Shown: positions 29,716 through 36,956 of the stretch, piece by piece
How the letters are laid out: each line of letters opens with the position of its first letter
Position numbering within the stretch: position 1 is the first letter of the stretch
Assembly: GCA_963761435.1 (NCBI GenBank)
Contig: CAVXHJ010000001.1
Coordinates: 248,001 to 312,000, forward strand
DNA: 64,000 nt
Direction of reading: 5' to 3'
Origin: Roseiarcus sp963761435
Lineage (GTDB): Bacteria; Pseudomonadota; Alphaproteobacteria; Rhizobiales; Beijerinckiaceae
Program-made: the position numbers and the translations under genes
The notes under the pieces: generated by a model
What the model was told of the DNA's origin: nothing
The model's database searches: none
Seen by the model: only the letters and a program-made list of their open reading frames with translations

Positions 29716-30879
29716 CTAGGAGCCCGCGTATCCCTGCGCATTGCAGTAAATCGTCGACGCGGAGGCGTTCGGTGTGAAGGTGAGCGCCGTGTTCGCGGCG
29801 ACAACAAGGGGTGTCGTGAAGACCTCATTGTCGCCGCCGAGTTCGGCAGCGAGCAGCACACTTGACGCTGAGTCGTTCAAGGTCACGAAAGTGTTGACCG
29901 ACGTCGATGTGTTCTTGCACTGGACGCCGGTAACGTAGATTTTTACGCCTGCTCCCTGCGCTCCGATCAAAGTTGTGGCGCTGGCGCCCGCCTGACTCGC
30001 GCTGCCCCGGAGCATGTTTTCCTTATTGGCGTAGGGTAAGTTGATGAGTTTGCCCTCTAGGCCGACCGCGAGGCCGGTGAGGGCGCCGTTCGATGTCGGC
30101 GTCGGCTCGGCTGTCTCAGCTCTTGCGCCGAGATATTGCGCGCTAGCCGGGGTCGTCGAACCCGTGGCGCCGGTCACCGCCGTCTGATTGGCCGCCGTAG
30201 CCGCTCCCGAAGGCAGCGGCAGGCTCGCCGCCGAAACAGGCTGCGTCACCGCCGAACCATCGACCTTGAGGCCGTTCGAAGTTCCGGCCATGGAGGTCAT
30301 AGTTCCACCGACGCTCATGCCGCTGAGTGTCGCTGATCCGGGGACAGCCGACCCAGTCGAACCGACGGAGGCGTTCGAGCCGCCGCCGGCGCCGCTGGCC
30401 GCGCAGCAGGCGCCGGTCGGCAGGCCAGACCCGCCAGAAAGGTTCAGCGTTGTCGTGCCGGCGGATTCGATAGCCGCGAGATATGCGTTGGGGCCAACGG
30501 CGAAGGCCATCCAGCCGCCAGCGGGCACGAAGTCATCGGATATAGTCGCCGTGACGCTCGCGCCGCCAATGGTGACATAAGCTGCATTCGGTCCAGTGTT
30601 GTAGACGACGATCACCGCCCCGCTGGGCAATGCAACGCGGCTGGACGTTGCCCCAACAGAAAGCGACGCGTAGGAGGGTGTCGGCTGGAAGCCGCTCAGC
30701 GAAGCTGAAAACGAACCCGATATCTTGCCGGGATTGGCTGACGTGAACAGCGGCCCGACGCCTGGCTGGATTGGCACAACGCCAGGGATGATGGTGCCGC
30801 CAAAATCCTGATATGTTTGCGCTTGCGCGGGCAGCACGAGGCCAGCCGCCAACATGGCGGCGAGAGCTATGCGATTCAT
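29716..30879 (-). CDS. Secreted Gly/Ser/Ala-rich protein, tail-fibre region
   Basis: 387 aa with a standard signal peptide (MNRIALAAMLAAGLVLPAQA). The middle is low complexity (Gly, Ser, Ala) and includes PLPSGAATAANQTAV, a phrase common in phage tail-associated proteins. The C-terminal 110 residues look like a compact beta domain (VKIYVTGVQCKNTS, then FVTLNDSASSVLLAAELGG). It is followed after 42 bases by the giant secreted repeat gene on the same strand. A structural role in the virion is hard to reconcile with the signal peptide, so it may be a surface protein encoded by the element. Confidence 0.65.
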   Translation of the reverse strand: MNRIALAAMLAAGLVLPAQAQTYQDFGGTIIPGVVPIQPGVGPLFTSANPGKISGSFSASLSGFQPTPSYASLSVGATSSRVALPSGAVIVVYNTGPNAAYVTIGGASVTATISDDFVPAGGWMAFAVGPNAYLAAIESAGTTTLNLSGGSGLPTGACCAASGAGGGSNASVGSTGSAVPGSATLSGMSVGGTMTSMAGTSNGLKVDGSAVTQPVSAASLPLPSGAATAANQTAVTGATGSTTPASAQYLGARAETAEPTPTSNGALTGLAVGLEGKLINLPYANKENMLRGSASQAGASATTLIGAQGAGVKIYVTGVQCKNTSTSVNTFVTLNDSASSVLLAAELGGDNEVFTTPLVVAANTALTFTPNASASTIYCNAQGYAGS

Positions 30880-30911
30880 CTGAGAAGCCTCGATTGAGAG
30901 GAAGATTGGCG

Positions 30912-31772
30912 TTACGCCGCGGAGGGATTGGCCAATATGTACGCGATCGACAGTCTGACCTGACCAGCGCTGAAGCTACCGCCAGTCGCGGTTAAGACTA
31001 AAGTCGTTGCCGAGTAGAACGCGGTTGGGCCGATGAGACCGTAGTTGGCCGAGCCGGCGGCGATGCTTAGCCCGGAGCCGAATTGAGACAGGTTGCCGGA
31101 AACGCCGACCTCGTAGGCCGTGACGCCCGAGCCGGTGATGGCGGTGACTACGCGCGCGCCAACCGCGAGCACAATACAGTTTGCGGGGATCTGGAGCGAG
31201 GCGTTGGTGGACGTGCCGGATAGCGTGACGAGCGTCTCGAGGACGCCGATCTGGACATTCGCTCCATGCGCGGCCGCGGCGATCGGTAGGAGCGCCGGCA
31301 TGAAGCCCTGGTCGACGACAGTCCAGGCGCCCACGCCGTTGCTTTCAACGCCGATGTAGCCATAGGCCACGTTGACAATCGTGGTTGCCGCCCCATCGAT
31401 GGTATCGGTTCCCGCGGCAGCAAGGGTAAGCGTCTTAGTTGTTGAGCAATTGCCCGTCTCGTCCGCGATAAGGAGGCGGGTCCCCGTCGGGTACGCGCTC
31501 GCGGCGGCCAGCGTAACGACGCGTGCGGCAGTGAGCGTTGAATACGCCACGAGCCGATCCGTCGGGAGAACGGTATAGCCAGAGTCGGCAACGGTTGTGC
31601 GCGTGTTGGTGATGACTTCCGCGAGTTTTGCCGCCGGCCATCCGCCTGCCGTCGTCCCGTCATTTATCACCAGCCGGTTGCTGGTCGTGTCCATGACCGC
31701 CTCACCCAGTGCGCCCGTGAAGGCCGCGACTTGGGTAGATGTGCCGCGGCGAAGTTGAAGCTGCTCGCTCAA
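30912..31772 (-). CDS. Phage tail fibre protein with Mtd-type N-terminal domain
   Basis: 286 aa. The N-terminus QLQLRRGTSTQVAAFTGALG, followed by EAVMDTTSNRLVINDG, is the short domain found at the start of many tail fibres and the major tropism determinant. The rest is beta-rich with a C-terminal receptor-binding-like domain (ANVQIGVLETLVTLSGTS to the end). The start overlaps the stop of the tail-hub gene by 4 bases, so the two are coupled. The likely role is host recognition at the tail tip. Confidence 0.8.
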   Translation of the reverse strand: MSEQLQLRRGTSTQVAAFTGALGEAVMDTTSNRLVINDGTTAGGWPAAKLAEVITNTRTTVADSGYTVLPTDRLVAYSTLTAARVVTLAAASAYPTGTRLLIADETGNCSTTKTLTLAAAGTDTIDGAATTIVNVAYGYIGVESNGVGAWTVVDQGFMPALLPIAAAAHGANVQIGVLETLVTLSGTSTNASLQIPANCIVLAVGARVVTAITGSGVTAYEVGVSGNLSQFGSGLSIAAGSANYGLIGPTAFYSATTLVLTATGGSFSAGQVRLSIAYILANPSAA

Positions 31773-34300
31773 GGAACTGTCCCTAAATCTATGACGTCCA
31801 CCACGGCGTCATTCGTTGAACCGAAGTCATCCGAAATCGTGATCGCGGCCGTCGTCGCCCCGAGGTCCAGCGGGGTGAGGCTCAAGAGCTGGAGCGCGAT
31901 CGGATGAGTGACTATGATCGCGATCGGGCCGAGATCGAGCGTTGAGGCCGCCGCCTCCGTTACTGACCCGAAATCGTCAGCGAGTGTCGGGCCATCCGTG
32001 ACCTGGCCGAGATCAAGCGCGAACCCGGTCTGCAGTTGCGCGAAGACCGGATTGGTCGTCGAGATCGAAGGCGTGAAGGTGTAGACGGCGCAAGTCGAGA
32101 GATCTTCGGCGCCGCCGGCGAACACGTTGAAGCTCTGAAATTTGAAGTAGAGCATCTGACCGCCGAAGTTCGCGGGCAGCGTGTAGCGGACCACGGCGCC
32201 ATCGATGCGCGCGAAAGGCGCACCCGACGAATGTGCCGTCGCCTGCGATCCGCCCTGCCCGCGTGCGAGGCCAGTCAGGTTGTAGGCGTTGCCTGACACG
32301 AGGGTCGCGGTCTCGTAGGCGAGAAATTCGTTGTCGACGAGCGATAGCGTCGCTCCCTGCTGCGCGGCCGCCTGGCTCGTTCCCGCCAGCGCGCCCCCGC
32401 TCTCGGCGAGATTGACCGAGAGTGTGTCAACCGAATCCCAGCCAGCCGCCGCAGGTAGGGCCGCGGTGAGAAAGCCCTGACGCAGTGGTCCAGTGAGGAC
32501 GGCGACCTGGGAATAGGTCACATTGTCGACCGATACGTAGACGTTGGCCCCGCCCCATTGGGTGCCCCCTCCGCCGTCAATCCCGGACGCCCCGATCCAG
32601 ACCTGCGCCGCGCCTCCGGTCAGTGACGACGGCGGAGAGACGATGAGTGGCGTGTTGACAGGAACCGCGGGAACGCCCCAATTCGCCTGATAGGCGCCCG
32701 CCGGCGAAGCGCTTGGGTAATATTGCGGGGTCGAAATCCCGCTTACCAGCTCCTCGCAGGTAAAGGAGAGCAGACCTTTGTCGTCCTCTTCGATCTGAAT
32801 GATGCGGACCGGATAATTTGACAGCCCGAGGTTCACATCGGTGACGGTGACGATATCCATCGGGTCGAGCAGGCAATATTCCCAGGACAGTTTAAAACTG
32901 AACTTCGCTCGGACGTAGAGCTCGCGTTGCAGGATCGTCTGCGCGATGAGCGGCCCCATCACGAACTCGTCGCAAATCTCGTGCGCTTGAATGACCGTTC
33001 CGACCCGCGGGCCGAAGATCTCGATCTGGCTCTGGTCGCGGGCCTCAACCGGTAGCGCGCTGTACTGATTGCCGCGCGACAGAACTTCGACGCGCTGGAT
33101 CGTCGGTAGTGAGAATACGTCGACCCGTTCGACCTGAAGCGGGTCCTTGCCGCCCTTCTCGTCAACGAAATCGAGGTCGGTCAGATTGTACGTGGGCGAG
33201 AGATTCGGGGTGTAGCTCCCTGCTGCCGAGGCCGTATAGGTGATGACGACCGGTTTTCCCTCATCTTGAGGGCCGAAAATGTAAGTGCCTGGCGTCACCA
33301 TCCCGTATTCGCCAGCTGCGCTCGGGACCAATTCGCCGATGAATGTGAAGGGTATGCCTGAGGAGGCGTAGGCCACGCCGCCGTCGGAGACGAACGCGGA
33401 CGCGGAAGCAACTGTGACCAGCGCAGGCAGCGTGACGCCCGTTGAAGCGGGGATTGGCGTCGGAATGGAGAGCTGCGTGGCGAAAGTCTGCTGATTTCCC
33501 TCAACGATCGCAGTGTCGGCGTAAGGAATGAACTTGAGTAGGCCGCCACTCCAGACGGCCGCAACGGTGAGCAACTGCAGCCAGCGGGTCAAGATGCTCG
33601 ACGCCGGCTCTTGGCTGATCAGGACCGGAGAGAAGGCGTAGCCCATCGCCCTGCAATAGGCCTGCAGAGAATTGGGATTGGTGAACAGCGAGCCGGCGTC
33701 GATGCTCGCCGGATTGAATCCGACGCCGTATTGAGCGTTGGTCAGGAAATCCTGGATAACCAGAGCCGGATTGGCGTCGACGCCATTGACGCCCGAGCCG
33801 GAGAGGATGCCGTAGAGCTCGACGTTGAGATTGCCAATCGACGCCGAGTCGCCGAGATCGTAGCCAGCGCCCCAGAGGTAGGCGGTCCCCTGATAGGCGA
33901 GCGCGTTGGAAGGGTAGAACTCAGCTAGATATGGCCATGTCGCCTGAGGCGTTGTGCCGTTGTACGAGCCAAGTCCGAGCTCGGCCAGGGCGTAGATCGA
34001 AAGATTGTTCCAGACGAGGCCGATATCGTTGATGGGGCCTTCGCAAAGCGCCATCATGAGGTCGGCTGTGTAGGTATAGTCCGAACTTGATGCCGCTCCA
34101 CCTCCTACCAGGCCGCCCTTTCCACCGATACCCTTGCCGCCGCCGCCGGCGACAGCCTGGAAGTTGGCGTACCAGATGAGATTGGGCGCGACCCGGTTCT
34201 GCCCCCACACGATCGGGATTGGCAGGATTGAGGTCGAGGTTTGGATTTGCAGCGCGGTGTAGTCAGGCTTGGCGTTGTCGCGTCGGCGAAGGAAGCCCAA
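31769..34300 (-). CDS. Phage tail baseplate hub protein (GTA gp15 / host-specificity J-like)
   Basis: About 843 aa if started at the TTG at 34300, one base after the NlpC gene stop and with GGAG upstream; the open frame extends to 34402 but overlaps the NlpC gene. It has the phage tail hub core (LPIPIVWGQNRVAPNLIWY, then RAKFSFKLSWEYCLLDPMDIV and the RIIQIEEDDKGLLSFTCEE segment). Residues about 310-380 contain an inserted module (GVAYASSGIPF to VVITYTAS) also seen in the tail tube and connector proteins. The C-terminal third is beta-rich and may be fibre-like. Unlike RcGTA gp15, it has no TIM-barrel domain; that domain is in a separate gene here. Confidence 0.82.
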   Translation of the reverse strand: MGFLRRRDNAKPDYTALQIQTSTSILPIPIVWGQNRVAPNLIWYANFQAVAGGGGKGIGGKGGLVGGGAASSSDYTYTADLMMALCEGPINDIGLVWNNLSIYALAELGLGSYNGTTPQATWPYLAEFYPSNALAYQGTAYLWGAGYDLGDSASIGNLNVELYGILSGSGVNGVDANPALVIQDFLTNAQYGVGFNPASIDAGSLFTNPNSLQAYCRAMGYAFSPVLISQEPASSILTRWLQLLTVAAVWSGGLLKFIPYADTAIVEGNQQTFATQLSIPTPIPASTGVTLPALVTVASASAFVSDGGVAYASSGIPFTFIGELVPSAAGEYGMVTPGTYIFGPQDEGKPVVITYTASAAGSYTPNLSPTYNLTDLDFVDEKGGKDPLQVERVDVFSLPTIQRVEVLSRGNQYSALPVEARDQSQIEIFGPRVGTVIQAHEICDEFVMGPLIAQTILQRELYVRAKFSFKLSWEYCLLDPMDIVTVTDVNLGLSNYPVRIIQIEEDDKGLLSFTCEELVSGISTPQYYPSASPAGAYQANWGVPAVPVNTPLIVSPPSSLTGGAAQVWIGASGIDGGGGTQWGGANVYVSVDNVTYSQVAVLTGPLRQGFLTAALPAAAGWDSVDTLSVNLAESGGALAGTSQAAAQQGATLSLVDNEFLAYETATLVSGNAYNLTGLARGQGGSQATAHSSGAPFARIDGAVVRYTLPANFGGQMLYFKFQSFNVFAGGAEDLSTCAVYTFTPSISTTNPVFAQLQTGFALDLGQVTDGPTLADDFGSVTEAAASTLDLGPIAIIVTHPIALQLLSLTPLDLGATTAAITISDDFGSTNDAVVDVIDLGTVP

Positions 34301-34301
34301 T

Positions 34302-34769
34302 TCATCGACTCCAATAGCTGGCGAATTTCGCCTGGCCGAGCCGCGCGACGAGCTCGGCGTTGCGCGCAATCTCGTCCTCGATAACGCACCTCGCGTTGGC
34401 AAACGCGTGGACGATGGTCAGTGGATCGGACCTCGTGACGATCCCGCCGTGAGCCAAACACCTGCCAACTCGGAAGAGCATTACATCGCCGATCCCTGGC
34501 TCGCGCACCTCGCGCGAGCGTGCGAGTAGGAAGCCGAGATAGCGCTCCTCATTGCGGTGCAGGAACCAATCGCGAGTGTAAGGGCGGGGGTCAAACGGCT
34601 CGACGAGGCCCAAGTCGCAATAGACGCGCACGAGCAGCATGGCGCAGTCGACGCCGCCTTTACGGCCCTTGACGTCGGCCGCGTGGTGGTAGGGCGTCCC
34701 GAGCCATGACCGTGCGGCCGCGACGACCGCGACGCGTTCTGCGCCCTCAGACTTCATTTTCGTGATCAA
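34302..34769 (-). CDS. NlpC/P60 family peptidoglycan hydrolase (GTA gp14-like)
   Basis: 155-aa cysteine peptidase of the NlpC/P60 type. Catalytic Cys lies in GGVDCAMLLVRVY and His in RCLAHGGIVT; the N-terminal AARSWLGTPYHHAADVKG is typical of the GTA/phage version. In GTAs and siphophages it cuts cell-wall peptides at the tail tip during entry. It sits between the DUF2163 gene and the tail hub, exactly as gp13-gp14-gp15 in the Rhodobacter GTA. Two close ATGs (34769, 34757) are possible starts. The 143 bases before it carry nothing I recognise. Confidence 0.92.
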   Translation of the reverse strand: MITKMKSEGAERVAVVAAARSWLGTPYHHAADVKGRKGGVDCAMLLVRVYCDLGLVEPFDPRPYTRDWFLHRNEERYLGFLLARSREVREPGIGDVMLFRVGRCLAHGGIVTRSDPLTIVHAFANARCVIEDEIARNAELVARLGQAKFASYWSR

Positions 34770-34912
34770 TCTCTCGGTCCGGAAACAAGGCCCGCGGGCA
34801 TCGGCTTCGGGCGAAGCTCGCAGAGCGGACCGTGGTCCGAGCCGTAGCCGTTCGGAAGAGCGCTCATTCTTTGACGGGCTATTCGCGAGAAACCCGCCTC
34901 TGAATTTCGCTG

Positions 34913-35857
34913 CTAGTAAGCCATCTGCGGCGGCGGCACGTAGGGGAATCCGCGAAAGTTTGGGAGATTGCTAAACCGGCTCTGGCAGGTCGCTTGCGTG
35001 TGATCGCAACCGGCGGCGACCGTGAAGGCGTCCCCCGGAGTCGGCGCAAATGGCGACGGATAGAGCGGGTAGAGTCCGGAGCCGACCGCGACCTGACGAA
35101 TCGTCTGCCGCACGTTGGCGTTGGCGCCCGACGTCCAAACCAGTGAGCCTTGCGCATGCTCGGCCAACGCGCCGGAGAACAGGATCTCGCTCGACGTCGA
35201 TCCGGCTCCTGCCGTCCCGTTGACGCTGTACGTGCCGCGAATCACGCCGCAGCCAGTGTCATAGAGCGTGTGCAAACAGGTCGGCGAAAACAGGTTCCTC
35301 GGCATGTCGTAGTCGAGGATCACGAGATCGCTGGCGATGGTCAAAACGGCTTGCGTTCGACCTACGCTTTCAACTGTAGAGACGCGTCCCTGAAACATTC
35401 GGACGCCGCCAACGACGGAGCCCATTGGTTCGGCAAGGAAGACGCGATCGCGGTAGACCGGAGCTCCGTCAAAGGCGCCATTGCGGAGAGCGATCAGGAA
35501 GGGCGCGCCGTTGATTGTATCGGTCGGCCGCGCAGCAATCGTGATCTGTTGCTTGTCGACCTCGAGGCCTACCGATCCTTTGTATTTGAGCCCCGAGACG
35601 AGGGGGCCGCTGGCACTGAATGTGTAGCCGTTGTACGTGACTGGATAGTCGACTGTGGTCCAAGTATATTGCGCGCCCGTCGTGGTAATGAAGGTGAAGC
35701 ACTCGGCGAAGGCGATCGGCGCATCTGGCGCCGCGCGCGCTGCGTTGATGAGGTCGATGACGGCGGCCGTGGTCGCTTTCACGGCCAAACGCTCTTCCGG
35801 CGCGGGCAAATGAAAACGGACGCCGCCGCAACTTCGCGAGCGGGAACGAGTGCTCAC
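34913..35857 (-). CDS. DUF2163 / phage BR0599-type tail protein (GTA gp13-like)
   Basis: 314 aa. The C-terminal signature AAGCDHTQATCQSRFSNLPN followed by FRGFPYVPP is diagnostic for the BR0599/DUF2163 family. The middle has VGLEVDKQQITIAARP and a CLHTLYDTGCGV cysteine-rich stretch. These are baseplate hub parts of GTA-like tails. The GTG at 35857 is taken as start; a second GTG at 35782 is also possible because the first 25 residues are not conserved-looking. The gene order with NlpC/P60 and DUF2460 matches GTA gp12-gp14. Confidence 0.9.
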   Translation of the reverse strand: MSTRSRSRSCGGVRFHLPAPEERLAVKATTAAVIDLINAARAAPDAPIAFAECFTFITTTGAQYTWTTVDYPVTYNGYTFSASGPLVSGLKYKGSVGLEVDKQQITIAARPTDTINGAPFLIALRNGAFDGAPVYRDRVFLAEPMGSVVGGVRMFQGRVSTVESVGRTQAVLTIASDLVILDYDMPRNLFSPTCLHTLYDTGCGVIRGTYSVNGTAGAGSTSSEILFSGALAEHAQGSLVWTSGANANVRQTIRQVAVGSGLYPLYPSPFAPTPGDAFTVAAGCDHTQATCQSRFSNLPNFRGFPYVPPPQMAY

Positions 35858-35866
35858 GGGCTCGCA

Positions 35867-36094
35867 TTAGGACGACCTTGCTGGCGCGCCGCGTTTATTG
35901 CGCAGGAATTTGCCTTCGTTGAGGTGCATCTCTTGAACGACGAGGTCGGCGCCGGGGTGAACGTAGAAGGTCTCCTCGGCGCCCGCCGTCAAGGTGCGAA
36001 AAGCGTGCGGGCGCGCTTCCTGACTATCAGCGCATTTGAAGCTCACGCGCGCGGCGCTGTACTGGCTGGCCTTGACGACAACGGCGGTGGTCAT
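35867..36094 (-). CDS. Small hypothetical phage protein
   Basis: 75 aa, no family recognised. The short protein has a beta-rich N-terminal half and a basic C-terminus. It lies between DUF551-like and DUF2163 genes with gaps of about 10 bases on each side, so it is very likely translated as part of the tail operon. Confidence 0.6.
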   Translation of the reverse strand: MTTAVVVKASQYSAARVSFKCADSQEARPHAFRTLTAGAEETFYVHPGADLVVQEMHLNEGKFLRNKRGAPARSS

Positions 36095-36104
36095 TTCAGG
36101 CGTC

Positions 36105-36341
36105 CTAAACAGAATGTAAGATTGACTCGTCGCAACCTGCCGGCGCGCTTGGAAGCTTCCAGTGCGTCGCTGGCCAGCCGTTCGGAACCCGCATCAGCGT
36201 CCAATCTCCCGGCGCATAGAGCCATCCGAGCGTGTAATGGCTGTAGGTCGGCGCTGAGCCGTCCTGCGGCATGCAGACCAGGAGGATTGGTTCGCCGATC
36301 GGCGGCGGCTCGCTGATTGGGCGCCAGTCGTCAGCCATCAT
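36105..36341 (-). CDS. DUF551-like small phage protein
   Basis: 78 aa from the ATG at 36341, which overlaps the stop of the DUF2460 gene (ATGATG, so the second ATG at 36338 is also possible). WRPISEPPPIGEPILLVCMP at the start and NGWPATHWKLPSAP at the end match the DUF551 pattern of conserved tryptophans with a THW..LP motif. Such proteins are common phage accessory genes of unknown function. Confidence 0.65.
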   Translation of the reverse strand: MMADDWRPISEPPPIGEPILLVCMPQDGSAPTYSHYTLGWLYAPGDWTLMRVPNGWPATHWKLPSAPAGCDESILHSV

Positions 36342-36956
36342 GAGGTCCTCAGCGATTTGAATTTGACGCTGTCGACCTTCCATAGCGCCGACATGAATTG
36401 TTCGAAGTCCATCTCGTCGGAGTCGAACCGGCATTGAAAGGCGTAAGAAAAGGTCGCTGCGATCGTGGCGCCTGAGCCGGGCGCACTAGTGAACGCCAGC
36501 AAATTGGGCGTCGAAAGGGACCATCCGGACGTCTGGTTGACGCCGTCGAGATAGACATTCGACACGCTCGTCACCCAGCCGACTGGCTCGAGGAACGCAC
36601 CCATGAATCGGGAGAAGGTGAACATCGTGGTTGATCCATCCCCGGTCGCGAACGCGACGTCATTCGCTGCGGAGTTGGTCGGATCGGAATAGAGAAACGT
36701 CCCGTACTGCCCCTGGCACTGGAGGAAAAAGCCCATCAGGCTTTGTAGCGAGTTCGCGCTGAGCCCCGGATAGGTCGATGTCGTGGAGTTCGAGAGCGTC
36801 GAAGGTCAGTTCGAACTGCCAGATCGGATTTTGATAAAGGAGGTCCCGGACCTCGCGGCCGGAGACATGCGACGCAACGATGGTCGAGAACAGCGGCATT
36901 TTGTGTACGCTCCAGCCGAGGCCGGGAAGCGTCGGGAAGGACGGCGGCGCGCTCAT
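36338..36956 (-). CDS. DUF2460 tail protein (GTA gp12-like), split by a probable artefactual frameshift
   Basis: Two frames (36956 to about 36788, and about 36788 to 36338) join as one DUF2460 protein of about 205 aa, the usual family length. The N-terminal part is LPGLGWSVHKMPLFSTIVA with HVSGREVRDLLYQNPIW; the C-terminal part has MGFFLQCQGQYGTFLY, the GDGSTTMF module, VYLDGVNQTSGW and DEMDFEQFMSALWKVDSVKF. The break is at GAGTTC 36786-36791 (GAACTC on the coding strand). Removing one base restores FDAL-D-STTSTYPGLSANS. The gene overlaps its upstream neighbour by 4 bases. It is a distal tail protein in GTA-like tails. Confidence 0.85.

Noticed and set aside
35150..36316. 388-codon plus-strand frame opposite tail genes
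   Set aside because: Antisense to DUF2163 and small tail genes that have clear family signatures.
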